A stretch of DNA of 50,579 nt from Oscillospiraceae bacterium (GCA_016291435.1 JAEEXH010000011.1:1-50579); one strand, 5' to 3'; positions 15,407-24,458 are shown, numbered from the stretch's first letter. Numbers and translations: made by a program. The notes: generated by a model not told the origin, from the sequence alone.

Positions 15407-16381
15407 TTACAGCGCATTCACCACATGCTGCGGATTGCCGTTCAGCCAGCCGCGGAGGTTATCCTCGGTAATGTCGAGCAGGCGCTTCCGCGTCTCCGCG
15501 GGCGTCCAGCCGATATGCGGCGTGATGTGACAGTTCTTCGCCGTTTTGAGCGGCGTTTCCGGCGACATCGGCTCTTTGTCAAGCACATCGACATATGCCG
15601 CCGCGATCATATCGTGATTGAGTGCCTCGGCAAGATCCGGCTCGCAGACAGTGCCGCCGCGTGAGGTGTTGATCAGCACGGCTGTCTCCTTCATGCGGGC
15701 AAGCGTCTCCTTGCAGACCAGATGCCGCGTCTGCTCTGTCAGCGGGCAGTGCAGCGTCACCACATCCGCACGCGCAAAGACCTCCTCTGCCGTCATCAGC
15801 TCATAGGGGCAGTGCGCGGGCTGCGTGCGGGTCGCCGCGATGATGTGCATACCGAAGACATTGCCGATCTCCGCAACGCGCTTTCCGATTGCGCCGAGCC
15901 CGATGATGCCGAGCGTCTTGCCGCGGAGCTCTGCCGTCGGATACGGAAAATACGAGAAGGTCTGCGCGCTCTCCCATTTGCCGAGACGGGTCTCCATCGC
16001 GTAGAGCGACATGCGCTCATAGTGATCGAGGATATAGGAGAACACAAGCTGTGCGACGGCATCGGTCGAATAGGTGCCTGCATTGCAGACAGGGATGCCG
16101 TGCGCAGAAGCTGCTTCGAGATCGACATTGTTGTAGCCGGTCGCCAGAATGCCGATATACTTCACATTCGGGCAGGCTTCCAGCACCTCCTTCGTGATCA
16201 GCACCTTATTGCAGATCACGACATCCGCATCGCCGATATGGGAGACAGTCTCCCCGGGCGCAGTCAGCGGGAAAATATCGACATGCTCCGCGAGCGGCGC
16301 AAAATGCTTCGGAGAGAGCGTGCTCCCCTGCGGCGCCATCGTCGCCCAGTCGAGGAATACGATGCGCTTTGCCCGGCTCAT
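15407..16381 (-). CDS. D-isomer-specific 2-hydroxyacid dehydrogenase
   Basis: 324 residues. NAD-binding Rossmann motif LGIIGLGAIGKRVAEIG; substrate and catalytic residues in LINTSRGGTV (Arg), DVLDKEP (Glu) and HITPHIGW (His). The N-terminal domain has the family's LATGYNNVDLEAA and VCNAGTYSTDAVAQL. Most similar in pattern to hydroxypyruvate/glycerate dehydrogenases, reducing 2-keto acids to D-2-hydroxy acids. The exact substrate cannot be read. The ATG overlaps the preceding membrane-protein stop (ATGA). The neighbours do not indicate a pathway. Confidence 0.9.
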   Translation of the reverse strand: MSRAKRIVFLDWATMAPQGSTLSPKHFAPLAEHVDIFPLTAPGETVSHIGDADVVICNKVLITKEVLEACPNVKYIGILATGYNNVDLEAASAHGIPVCNAGTYSTDAVAQLVFSYILDHYERMSLYAMETRLGKWESAQTFSYFPYPTAELRGKTLGIIGLGAIGKRVAEIGNVFGMHIIAATRTQPAHCPYELMTAEEVFARADVVTLHCPLTEQTRHLVCKETLARMKETAVLINTSRGGTVCEPDLAEALNHDMIAAAYVDVLDKEPMSPETPLKTAKNCHITPHIGWTPAETRKRLLDITEDNLRGWLNGNPQHVVNAL

Positions 16382-16770
16382 TCGGCAGCCTCCGTCTTCT
16401 CTGCGGCTTCTGCGGTCTCAGCCGCAGCCTTTGCCGCCTCTTCCTCTGCCTTCTTTGCCTCAGCCGCAGCCTTCGCCGCTTTCTCCGCCTTGCTCTGCTT
16501 GTGCGACTGCACAATATTCAGCACGAGCGCCGTGCAGAGCAGCACCGCCTCCAGAATGCCGACGCCGTAGAACAGCGTCATGTTTTCGGTGTCGATGTAG
16601 ATCAGCAGGGAGAGCGGGATCGCCGCTGCCATCACGAGCTGATACCACTGCTTCGTGCGCACGAATTGCAGCAGGAAGAACACCGCCGCAATGACCGCGA
16701 AGATGATGTGCTTCTCCATGCTGACCGGGAAAAGCGAGGTTTCCATTGTGGTTTCGACCATCTGATCCAT
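16378..16770 (-). CDS. Small membrane protein with charged helical tail
   Basis: 130 residues; family not recognised. Three short hydrophobic helices (about 20-36, 45-58, 66-86) are followed by a C-terminal segment of about 38 residues made almost only of Ala, Lys, Glu and Thr, likely a long cytoplasmic helix or coiled coil. It lies 15 bp below rodA and overlaps the dehydrogenase start, so it is co-expressed with the cell-elongation SEDS protein. The design resembles the three membrane proteins at 21.7-24.5 kb (hydrophobic core plus low-complexity tail). Confidence 0.7.
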   Translation of the reverse strand: MDQMVETTMETSLFPVSMEKHIIFAVIAAVFFLLQFVRTKQWYQLVMAAAIPLSLLIYIDTENMTLFYGVGILEAVLLCTALVLNIVQSHKQSKAEKAAKAAAEAKKAEEEAAKAAAETAEAAEKTEAAE

Positions 16771-16785
16771 AAGAACGATACTCCT

Positions 16786-17943
16786 TTAATTTGCTTCCGC
16801 ATCATAGAAGACGCGGTATTTTTTCGTATTGTGCGTATATGCGCTGAGGGCGAGCCCGATGCAGAGATACATCGAAAGCATTGCCGTGCCGCCCGCACTG
16901 AAGAAGGGCAGCGGGATGCCGATGACGGGCATCACCTTGAGCACCATGCCGAGATTTGCCAGATCATGCGTGAACATGATCGCGAACACGCCGATGCAGA
17001 GCGTCCTGCCCATGATATCCTTTGCCGCACGGCTGTCTGCAAAGAGCCGGAGACAGATCACTGCCAGCACGCAGACCGTCGCGACTGTGCCGACAAAGCC
17101 GAACGCCTCTCCGATGAACGAGAAGATGAAGTCATTGTGCATCTCCGGAACTGTGATATAGGCGTCGTTTTCGAGCCCGAGCCCGAAGAGCCCGCCTGCG
17201 CGGATCGCCTTGAGCCCGAGATCCTGCTGATACTCAAGCCCCAGCGGATCGGTGCCCGGGTGCAGCAGGACGAGGATGCGTCCGCGGTGCACATCGCCGA
17301 ACACATAGTTCCAGATAAAGTATCCTGCGGGGATCGCAGCAGCCACGCCCGCCAGAAGATACCAGAAGGAGAGCCCCGCCGCAAAGAGCATGAATACGGT
17401 CATCGCCGCAAAGACGATTGCCGTGCCGTAGTCGCCCTGCACGGCGACCAGTCCCATCGGGAGACCGGCATGAATGAGCAGCAGAATCAGGTGCAGCGGG
17501 CGGTTCAGCTTCTCCTTCACCTTTGAGATGTGCAGCGAAAAGGTCAGCAGAAAGACGAGCTTTAAGATCTCCGAGGGCTGGATCTGCACGAAGCCGAGGT
17601 CGATCCACGCGACGTCATCGGCGCCCTCACGCCCGTAGCCGAGACTTGTAAAGGTCAGCGCAAAGAGCCCGAGCGCCGCCGGTGCATATAAAAACCAGAG
17701 CTTTGCCAGCTTGTGATAGTCGATCGCCGCAATGACAAGACAGCCGAGCAGCCCTATTCCCATTGCGATGAGCTGCACGAGCCAGTCATTGGAATCGACC
17801 TCGTCCGTTATGCTCTGCACATACATCACATGCAGCATCAGCACACTGGTGCCTGCACAGAGCGTCACGAGCAGCAGAAGGAGCCAGTCTATGCGCCGGA
17901 ATAATCCGCGTTCCTTCTCCTGCCCGCTCCTTTGTATTTTCAC
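16786..17943 (-). CDS. rodA: SEDS family peptidoglycan polymerase RodA
   Basis: 385 residues, about ten membrane helices. SEDS motifs are present: FVQIQPSEILKLVFLL, the loop with the essential Asp in QGDYGTAIVF (QPDLGTA in most relatives), NDFIFSFIGEAFGFVG and GIPLPFFSAGGTAML. RodA polymerises glycan strands with a class B PBP during elongation. RodA is preferred over FtsW because the C-terminal motif is GIPLPFFSAGG and there are no division genes nearby; mreB and a PBP2 are not in the window. Start is GTG with AAAGGA about 10 bp upstream. Confidence 0.9.
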   Translation of the reverse strand: MKIQRSGQEKERGLFRRIDWLLLLLVTLCAGTSVLMLHVMYVQSITDEVDSNDWLVQLIAMGIGLLGCLVIAAIDYHKLAKLWFLYAPAALGLFALTFTSLGYGREGADDVAWIDLGFVQIQPSEILKLVFLLTFSLHISKVKEKLNRPLHLILLLIHAGLPMGLVAVQGDYGTAIVFAAMTVFMLFAAGLSFWYLLAGVAAAIPAGYFIWNYVFGDVHRGRILVLLHPGTDPLGLEYQQDLGLKAIRAGGLFGLGLENDAYITVPEMHNDFIFSFIGEAFGFVGTVATVCVLAVICLRLFADSRAAKDIMGRTLCIGVFAIMFTHDLANLGMVLKVMPVIGIPLPFFSAGGTAMLSMYLCIGLALSAYTHNTKKYRVFYDAEAN

Positions 17944-17961
17944 ATCCGAACCGTCCTTTCG

Positions 17962-18642
17962 TCAGCCTCCGAAGATGAAGTCACCGTGATAGAAAATGCG
18001 GAACCAGTTGAGGAAGGAGATGACCTCGCTGCTGTCGCGGTATTCGCTCACATCGTCATAGCGCGCGATCAGCACGGGCTCGCCGCGCTTGTCGATCAGC
18101 CAGAGCTGCGTGTAGCCGTAGACATCCTTGCCGGTGTCCTGCTCTTTCATGACAGCCTTGCTGTAATCGCTGACATGCTCTGCCAGATAGCGCAGGGTCT
18201 CGCGCTCCGCATCGCCCATGATATTGACGGCAGGCGCGCCGCCGCTGTAATGTGCCCGGATCGGCGTCATGAAATCGCCGTCCGAATCCACTGCGTTCCA
18301 GTATCGGTAAACATTGCCGCTGCGGTCAAAATAATTGACCGCCTGCGTGTGCGAAACACTGTCGGCGCGGTCATAGATCATCACGAGAATGATATCCTGC
18401 ACCGGCTCCTCCGCGACCGGGTCAAACGGGAACGGCGTATCCGTCTTGGCATTCGGATCCACTGAAACATTTGTCGCCATCGACTCAAACAGCTCCGCAT
18501 TCGGATTATCCTCTGCCTTCGCCGTCTTCCGGACGCGCACCTCAGTGCCGTCTCCCTTATAGCAGCCTGTCAGACAGACCGCCCCGAGCAGCAGTGCCGT
18601 CAGCACGCCGCCCGCACGCCGCAGCCTCTTTTCTGCAATCAT
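17962..18642 (-). CDS. Lipoprotein of unknown function
   Basis: 226 residues from the ATG with AGGAG 6 bp upstream; an in-frame ATG 21 bp earlier lacks a ribosome binding site. A lipoprotein signal peptide ends LTGC (Cys about 27). An acidic linker (about 30-75) leads to a globular domain with DIILVMIYDRADSVSHTQAV, GNVYRYWNAVDSDGDF and GYTQLWLIDKRGEPVLIARYD. Family unknown. It is probably outside the membrane. It lies 18 bp above rodA, so a cell-envelope role is likely but unproven. Confidence 0.7.
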   Translation of the reverse strand: MIAEKRLRRAGGVLTALLLGAVCLTGCYKGDGTEVRVRKTAKAEDNPNAELFESMATNVSVDPNAKTDTPFPFDPVAEEPVQDIILVMIYDRADSVSHTQAVNYFDRSGNVYRYWNAVDSDGDFMTPIRAHYSGGAPAVNIMGDAERETLRYLAEHVSDYSKAVMKEQDTGKDVYGYTQLWLIDKRGEPVLIARYDDVSEYRDSSEVISFLNWFRIFYHGDFIFGG

Positions 18643-18692
18643 GCGTTTCTCCTTCTCTTTCATATGGTAAGTACGGATCCCCCGTTATCATT

Positions 18693-19646
18693 TTATCTGA
18701 TCTGTTCAGTGTATCTGCATTTTGGGAAACCGGCGCAGCCCCAGAACTGATTGCCGATATGCTCGCCTTTTTTTGCGGTACGCAATACGAGCTTTGCGCC
18801 GCACCGCGGACAAATCTTCTCCGCCTGCATCCCCGGCACATCTGCCGCTGCCGGGATCACAGGATCCGTTACGACAGGCTCCGCCTCGGGTGCAGATGCC
18901 GTTTCTTCAGCCGCCTGCACATACCGCGCAGTATAATCAATCGGATTCTCAGTGTGCTTTGAAAGAAAGAACTCCGCCAGTTCGCGCATATCCTCTGACG
19001 AATACGCCGGATTATCGCTGTTCTTTGCAATTCCGCGCAGCTTTTCGACAAGCTGGTCAGCACGCAGCACCGCGTTTTTCAGCGCGGCAGGTGCATACCG
19101 TGTATTCAGACAGGTCTTCGGATTCGCCAGCACTACAAAGGTAAACACGCGGTTCTCAAAGCGATCCTCAAAAAATCTGCGTCCGAGAAATCCCTTCTGC
19201 CGCTGCAAAAGCAGGTCATGCAGCACACGCTTATGCCGTTCATTCTGCGTCACAGGGGAATAAATCCCCTCTCTGATCCGGCGTGCGCCGAGCATATAGC
19301 TCCGTGTGAAGGCGCCTCTGTTATCCACGGTCACATCGCCGATCAGATTTTTGCACTCGAGAATCACGATTGCCTTTTCCATCACGATCAGGTAGTCAAG
19401 CTGCGCTGTATAACCGCTGTCCGCATCGAGAAATAAGTCGTGAATCACATACATATCGAGTCCGCTGCTCCGCAGCTCATAGCTGAGCGCCTGCTCCCCC
19501 GCTTCGCCGTATCGGATCAGCTTGATCTGCTTCTCGATTTCCGGTGTCGGCGGCAGAGCGGAAAGCTGCGCAAGCTCTTCCGCCGCACGGCTCTCCTCTT
19601 TCAGAAACACGCAGCCGATCTGTTCTTTTTTCCGAAACAGTGCCAT
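18693..19646 (-). CDS. NERD-domain protein with topoisomerase-type zinc finger
   Basis: 317 residues. About 45-150 is a NERD (nuclease-related) domain: GEAGEQALSYELRS, LDYLIVMEKAIVILECKNLIGD with the PD-(D/E)XK-like Asp and E-C-K residues. After a helical middle and an Ala/Pro/Glu linker, residues 280-312 form a C4 topoisomerase-type zinc ribbon, ICPRCGAKLVLRTAKKG then WGCAGFPKCRYT. It is a predicted DNA-processing or DNA-binding nuclease. It lies 31 bp below comM, suggesting a link to DNA uptake or repair. GGGGAG lies 9 bp upstream of the ATG. Confidence 0.88.
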   Translation of the reverse strand: MALFRKKEQIGCVFLKEESRAAEELAQLSALPPTPEIEKQIKLIRYGEAGEQALSYELRSSGLDMYVIHDLFLDADSGYTAQLDYLIVMEKAIVILECKNLIGDVTVDNRGAFTRSYMLGARRIREGIYSPVTQNERHKRVLHDLLLQRQKGFLGRRFFEDRFENRVFTFVVLANPKTCLNTRYAPAALKNAVLRADQLVEKLRGIAKNSDNPAYSSEDMRELAEFFLSKHTENPIDYTARYVQAAEETASAPEAEPVVTDPVIPAAADVPGMQAEKICPRCGAKLVLRTAKKGEHIGNQFWGCAGFPKCRYTEQIR

Positions 19647-19677
19647 TTCTGTCTACTCCCCGTTCTATCTGCACGTA

Positions 19678-21210
19678 TCACGCATCCGCTGTCTGCCAGT
19701 ATTTCCTGTCCAGCGTGCGGTACTGCACAGCTTCTGCGATCTGCGCCTCGCCGATCACCTCAAGACCGCGCAGATCCGCGGAGGTGCGTGCGACCTTGAG
19801 CAAACGGTCATAGGCACGCGCAGAGAGCCCGAGCTTCTCGAACACTGCCTTGAGCAGATTCTTCGCGCTGTCGGTCATCGGGCAGAAATGCGCCAGCTTA
19901 TCCGGCGTAATGCGCGCATTGCAGGTGATGCCGGTGCCTTTGAAGCGCTCCGTCTGGATCGCCCGCGCTGCGGCAACGCGCTTGCGGATCTCCGCAGAGG
20001 ACTCCTCCTTCTTTGTCGAGGAGAGGTCATCGAAGGAGACCGGCGCCGCTTCGATATGGAGGTCAAAGCGGTCGAGCAGCGGACCCGAGACGCGGTTCAG
20101 ATAATTCGCCGCGGCACGCTGCCCGCAGGTGCATTTGCGCGTCGGATGCCCGAGATAGCCGCAGGGGCAGGGATTCATCGCCGCGACCAGCATGATCGAG
20201 CACGGGTAGCGGATGGTGCCTGCCGCACGGGAGATCGTCACAGTTCTGTCCTCGAGCGGCTGCCGCAGGATCTCCAGCGTTCTGCGGTCGAATTCCGCAA
20301 GCTCGTCGAGAAACAGCAGACCGTTGTGGGCAAGCGAGATCTCGCCGGGATGCGGGATCGTGCCGCCGCCGGCAAGCCCCGCAGAAGAAATCGTGTGATG
20401 CGGCGAGCGGAACGGGCGCACCGTCACCAGCGGATGCTCTGCGTCGAGCAGCCCCGCGACGGAATGAATCTGCGTCGTTTCGATCGACTCCGCAAAGGTG
20501 AGCGCGGGCAGGATCCCCGGCACGCGCTTTGCAAGCATGCTCTTGCCGCTGCCGGGCGGTCCGATCAGCAGGGCGTTGTGTCCGCCTGCCGCCGCGAGCT
20601 CGAGCGCATATTTCGCTGCGCCCTGCCCGTGGACATCGGCGAAATCGGGCACCATCTCATGCGGGCTCTCTTCCAGCCCGATATGCCCGATCGGTGTCAG
20701 CAGCGCGTCGCCCTCAAGATGGCTGAGCAGCGCCTTTGTGTCCGGCACGCCGTAGACCGTCACACCGTCCACGACCGCCGCCTCGCGTGCATTCTCAATC
20801 GGCACGAACATCGTGCGGATGCCCTGCTCCTTCGCCTTGAGCACCATCGGGAGCACGCCGTTGACGCGGCGCACATCGCCGTTCAGGGATACCTCACCGA
20901 TCACGGCAGCATCCGCCGGAACCTGCACTCTGCCGAGCGCCGCCAGAATCGCCGTGAAGATCGCGAGGTCATGCATGCTGCCGTTCTTGCGGAGATCGGC
21001 AGGCGCGAGATTGATCACGGCGCTGTTTGTCGGGAACACGATGCCGCAGGCATAGAGCGCCGCCTTGATGCGTTCGCGGCTCTCCTGCACGGCTGTGTCG
21101 GCAAGACCGACGATCTCAAAGCGCGGCAGCCCCTTGCTCACCGCGATTTCGACATCCACGGCAAAGGCGTTCAGTCCGAACAGCCCCATGCTGTTTACCT
21201 TTGCAAACAA
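19678..21210 (-). CDS. comM: YifB/ComM family Mg-chelatase-like AAA+ ATPase
   Basis: 510 residues from a TTG start (MFAKVNSMGLFGLNAF) with GGAGG 8 bp upstream; a GTG nine bases earlier overlaps that site and is rejected. N-terminal Lon-protease-like S5 fold (about 20-120), AAA+ module with Walker A GPPGSGKSMLAKR, Walker B LLFLDELAEF, a Cys-rich insert (NPCPCGYLGHPTRKCTCG) and the C-terminal Mg_chelatase domain ending SARAYDRLLKVARTSADL. In naturally competent bacteria ComM is a branch-migration helicase that helps integrate foreign DNA. No competence genes besides ymcA are in view. Confidence 0.9.
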   Translation of the reverse strand: MFAKVNSMGLFGLNAFAVDVEIAVSKGLPRFEIVGLADTAVQESRERIKAALYACGIVFPTNSAVINLAPADLRKNGSMHDLAIFTAILAALGRVQVPADAAVIGEVSLNGDVRRVNGVLPMVLKAKEQGIRTMFVPIENAREAAVVDGVTVYGVPDTKALLSHLEGDALLTPIGHIGLEESPHEMVPDFADVHGQGAAKYALELAAAGGHNALLIGPPGSGKSMLAKRVPGILPALTFAESIETTQIHSVAGLLDAEHPLVTVRPFRSPHHTISSAGLAGGGTIPHPGEISLAHNGLLFLDELAEFDRRTLEILRQPLEDRTVTISRAAGTIRYPCSIMLVAAMNPCPCGYLGHPTRKCTCGQRAAANYLNRVSGPLLDRFDLHIEAAPVSFDDLSSTKKEESSAEIRKRVAAARAIQTERFKGTGITCNARITPDKLAHFCPMTDSAKNLLKAVFEKLGLSARAYDRLLKVARTSADLRGLEVIGEAQIAEAVQYRTLDRKYWQTADA

Positions 21211-21231
21211 CGGTCTCACCTCCTGTAAAAA

Positions 21232-21732
21232 TCAATTTGTATCTTTCCTGACCGCAAATGTAATGACTGCATCTGCTGCCGAATATATCAGCGCGGCAGC
21301 CAGATAGATCGGCACTGCGCCCTCAGCGATCTCAGGCCGCATGCTGCTGAACAGACCGATCGAGAAGATCATCACCGTCACCCAGACCGCCAGCGCCGCG
21401 ACCCGGCTCACGAGCCAGAGCAGCACCCAGCCGACTGTCCAGCCGGGCTTAAAATGCAGGCATTCTTTCAGATCGCCTTTCAGCAGAAAATACCATGCAC
21501 AGAGATATGCCGCGATCAGCAGCACTGTTCCGACCGGGAACAGCACCGGATGCGGCCTGTAAAGATCAATCGGCAGAAAACCGCTGCCGTCCGATTCGCC
21601 GGTCTCCGCTGAGAAGCAGAGCATTAGGAACATGCAGAGTGTTTCTGCAAGCAGCAGGATCAAATGATGCAGCGCCGTGCGCAGGAGACATTTCAGCGCA
21701 GGCGGAATGCGGGATGCAGTCTGTTCTGCCAT
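21232..21732 (-). CDS. Four-helix membrane protein, unknown
   Basis: 166 residues with about four hydrophobic helices (21-43, 66-83, 98-124, 138-158), a short extracytoplasmic loop containing ETGESDGSGF, and a basic C-terminus. No recognised family. AGAGGA lies 8 bp upstream of the ATG. It ends 21 bp above comM and begins 19 bp below the next membrane protein, so it belongs to the membrane-protein cluster that opens this long transcription unit. Confidence 0.65.
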   Translation of the reverse strand: MAEQTASRIPPALKCLLRTALHHLILLLAETLCMFLMLCFSAETGESDGSGFLPIDLYRPHPVLFPVGTVLLIAAYLCAWYFLLKGDLKECLHFKPGWTVGWVLLWLVSRVAALAVWVTVMIFSIGLFSSMRPEIAEGAVPIYLAAALIYSAADAVITFAVRKDTN

Positions 21733-21751
21733 GATGCCGTTCCTCTTTCCG

Positions 21752-22639
21752 TCACTTCTTCTGCGCCTGCTTCATCGCCGCGAAACGCGCACGCACCTCC
21801 TCGGGTGTCGGGAGCGCTGCCTCATCGGGCGCATACTGCTTTGCTCTCGCGGAGCCCTCCGCGGACATATCGTCAAGCAGCACCTCTGCGTGTGCTGCGG
21901 GCTTTGCCTCCGCTCTGCCGGAAGCTGCGGTCTCGCCCATTGTATCGAGCGCAACGCCCTCCGCCTTCGGAAGCGGTGCGCCCTGCGGGGCATGTGCCGT
22001 GCCGAGCGGGCTGTCAGTGATGCCGAGCGATTCCGCGGTCACATCGCCGCCGGTCGGACGGCTGCCGGAATAGCGTCTGCCGCTTTCCAGATCGCCGACG
22101 CGGTCCATTGCGTCCTCCTGCGGCTGCTTTCTGCTGACATGATACAGCGAATCATAATGCGCAGGCTCGCTCGCCTCCGAGAAGAGCGGGTAGCCCGGAT
22201 ACTGGCTGAGCGCCTCTATCCGCATGAACTGATACTGCTGCCAGCCCGTGAGCGCGAGACCGAGCGTGCCGGGAATGACATTGCCGATGCTCAGCGTCAC
22301 AGGAACATGCGCGAATGACAGTATGATCAGCAGCCCGAAGAATGCAAGCAGGATCGTGCTTGCAACGCGGTTCTTGGCGCTGGCGATGATGCCCAGCACC
22401 AGCGTGATCACGGCGAAGACCATCTCAAGGATGCCGCTTTCCATGCTGTAATACCAGATCGCGGCGCCCTCATGCTTCTTCGTTTCTGTGACGCCTGTCA
22501 GAAATACCATGACCACAAACACAGCCGTCAGCACGACATGCCCCCAGAAGATCAGCCGGAACCGCCGGTCAATCGTCAGCATCTCGATTCTGTGCTCCTG
22601 CATTTCATTCTTCTCGCTCTCCGATATAAATGCTGCCAT
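21752..22639 (-). CDS. Tetraspan membrane protein with long tail (cluster member 1)
   Basis: 295 residues from MAAFISESEK; this ATG has GGAGG 8 bp upstream, while the ATG six bases earlier is too close. About four membrane helices (about 28-130), then a cytoplasmic segment with ALSQYPGYPLFSEA. A long low-complexity tail (about 160-295), rich in Ala, Glu, Gly and Pro, ends TPEEVRARFAAMKQAQKK. It shares the helix bundle and the [EQ]xGYPxF-type motif after the last helix with the next two genes. Family unknown. Confidence 0.65.
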   Translation of the reverse strand: MAAFISESEKNEMQEHRIEMLTIDRRFRLIFWGHVVLTAVFVVMVFLTGVTETKKHEGAAIWYYSMESGILEMVFAVITLVLGIIASAKNRVASTILLAFFGLLIILSFAHVPVTLSIGNVIPGTLGLALTGWQQYQFMRIEALSQYPGYPLFSEASEPAHYDSLYHVSRKQPQEDAMDRVGDLESGRRYSGSRPTGGDVTAESLGITDSPLGTAHAPQGAPLPKAEGVALDTMGETAASGRAEAKPAAHAEVLLDDMSAEGSARAKQYAPDEAALPTPEEVRARFAAMKQAQKK

Positions 22640-22690
22640 ACCCATACCCTCCTGTATTCTCAGGAAATCTGTCTTTCTCTCTGCCCCAGA

Positions 22691-23674
22691 TTATTTCTTG
22701 CGGCGTTTTTTCTTGCTGTTCCCGCCGTTTCCGCCCTGCTTTGGCTTCTGCTGTGCGGGCTGCGGAGCCTGTGCGGGCTCTGCCGGGGTCTCCGCGGACT
22801 CTGCGGACTTTGCGGCCGTCTCAGGCTCCGGCGCTGCGTCCGCAGCGGGCAGCGCTTCGGGTGCATCCGGTGCATCGGGTGCTGCTGTCTCGTCCGTCAC
22901 AGAGGCATCCGTTTCCGCCGCGGGTGCATCTGTCTTTGCCTCCGTCGCATCCCCCTGCCGTCTTGCATCGGAGATATGCTTTTGCAGCTCCTCTGCCAGC
23001 GACTCCGCCCGATCATCGTGCTCCTGCTCGGTCGGTTCGAGCACCAGCTTCTTCTTGCGGCGGCGGAGAGAATAATCGGTCGTGAACAGTGTGGACTTCG
23101 TGCGGTGCTCGCCCTTATGCGCAAGCAGCGTCTGCACGATGATATCCGCCTGCGAGATATCGAATTTCTCCTGGAATTCCGGGTAGCCTTCCATCTCTGC
23201 CAGCGTGTTTTCCTGCTGCATCGCACGCAGCGAGAAGATATAGAACACGATGCCGACCGCGCCGATGATCGAGGAGAAGAAGTCCAGCCGGTATATGCCG
23301 ATCGCGGTCACAAAGCCGTACCAGACCGTCAGAAAAATATTCAGCGTATGGAAATTCGCCCAGGCAAGATAGCCGCAGAGGATCACGACCATCGCGACGA
23401 TGATCTGGAAGATGCCGACCGCAAGGATCATGCCCGGCTTATCCGAGACGGTAAAGGGCGTGCTCAGGATATCAAAGCCCGCAATCGTCTGCTGGAACAT
23501 CGCAAGGAAACAGACAACGATGCAAAGCGCCATATTGCAGAAGAATGTGCGCTTGTGGATGCGGTTGATCTCATGCATCTGCATCCTGCATACCTCATAG
23601 TGCGATTCATCCTTTTCGAGGTGCACGATTTTCGGCTGCTCGTCTTCAAACGGATTCCGGATCTGCTCTGCCAT
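22691..23674 (-). CDS. Tetraspan membrane protein with long tail (cluster member 2)
   Basis: 327 residues. A charged N-terminal helix (about 20-42, YEVCRMQMHEINRIHKRTF) leads to four membrane helices (43-150). AEMEGYPEFQEKFDIS follows the last helix. The C-terminal 130 residues are low-complexity (Ala/Glu/Pro/Asp) and end in a strongly basic GGNSKKKRRKK. AAAGGAAGG lies 8 bp upstream. The basic end suggests binding to nucleic acid, ribosome or membrane lipid. Related in plan to both flanking genes. Confidence 0.65.
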   Translation of the reverse strand: MAEQIRNPFEDEQPKIVHLEKDESHYEVCRMQMHEINRIHKRTFFCNMALCIVVCFLAMFQQTIAGFDILSTPFTVSDKPGMILAVGIFQIIVAMVVILCGYLAWANFHTLNIFLTVWYGFVTAIGIYRLDFFSSIIGAVGIVFYIFSLRAMQQENTLAEMEGYPEFQEKFDISQADIIVQTLLAHKGEHRTKSTLFTTDYSLRRRKKKLVLEPTEQEHDDRAESLAEELQKHISDARRQGDATEAKTDAPAAETDASVTDETAAPDAPDAPEALPAADAAPEPETAAKSAESAETPAEPAQAPQPAQQKPKQGGNGGNSKKKRRKK

Positions 23675-23714
23675 AGGGATCGCCTTCCTTTCAAACAGTT
23701 ATATAGGGCGCGGA

Positions 23715-24458
23715 TCAAAGCTCTTCCATTTCAGCGGACTGCGGCGGTGCGCCGTCCTCCGCAAGTTCATCCATCTCCCCTGCGGTATATGCCGCCGGAC
23801 GCTTCATGCCGCCGACTGCATTCTTCGAGCGGTCGTGCGTGCCGGTCAGATGCGGCGCCAGCACAGGTGCATCGAATCCGGCGTCAAGAATATCCCCCAT
23901 CTCCGAGGTCTGCTCCGTCGCCGCAACACGGACGCCCGCCCGCATGGCACGGTTCCGCGACTGCTCCTCCTGAATCTGCATGCGCTTCTGCCGCTCCTCA
24001 TAGGTGATGTCGAAATGCGGGAAGCCCTCTTCCTTCGTGAGCTTATTCCAGCGGAAGCTGTATACGAGGCAGACGATCAGGAAGATAAACGCAAAATTCA
24101 GAACAAGCCCCACACCCGAGCCCATTGCGCCGGAGGATGCGCCCGAAAGCAGTGCACCAACCACGCCGCAGGCAATAAAGCCGAGCATCATGAGCCCTGT
24201 GAATTTCGGCTCGCGCTTATAGAGCGCCGCAAACACACAAAAGACCTGCCCCGCATACGACAAAAACTTCACAATCTCCATCGGATCCAGAAAGATGCCG
24301 ATGAGGAATGACGAGAGTCCTGCCGTGATCAGTCCCCCGCCCATTGTGAGCAAAGCGATCCAGCCGAGGATATTATAGATCTTCTCCAGACGGTTCTTTT
24401 CGGCGCGGAGCTTTGCGTAGCGCGCCTCACGCACGGAATCTGTATACAAGCTTGGCAT
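23715..24458 (-). CDS. Tetraspan membrane protein (cluster member 3, first gene)
   Basis: 247 residues. N-terminal amphipathic helix with many Arg, Lys and Glu (about 8-27); four membrane helices (28-140, including ILGWIALLTMGGGLITAG and GLVLNFAFIFLIVCLVYSF); then KLTKEEGFPHFDITYEERQK, the motif shared with the two genes below. An acidic C-terminal tail ends QSAEMEEL. It is the first gene of the run and has its own promoter. Function unknown; the shared plan suggests the three proteins assemble together. Confidence 0.65.
   Translation of the reverse strand: MPSLYTDSVREARYAKLRAEKNRLEKIYNILGWIALLTMGGGLITAGLSSFLIGIFLDPMEIVKFLSYAGQVFCVFAALYKREPKFTGLMMLGFIACGVVGALLSGASSGAMGSGVGLVLNFAFIFLIVCLVYSFRWNKLTKEEGFPHFDITYEERQKRMQIQEEQSRNRAMRAGVRVAATEQTSEMGDILDAGFDAPVLAPHLTGTHDRSKNAVGGMKRPAAYTAGEMDELAEDGAPPQSAEMEEL

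Noticed and set aside
19522-21228. A 568-codon open frame on the + strand
   Set aside because: It is antisense to comM and NERD, and its peptide is Arg/His/Leu-rich without any domain. High-G+C third positions of the real genes keep the opposite frame open.
22472-24007. A 511-codon open frame on the + strand
   Set aside because: Antisense to two membrane proteins that have good starts and hydrophobic helices; the + peptide is an Arg/His/Leu shadow.
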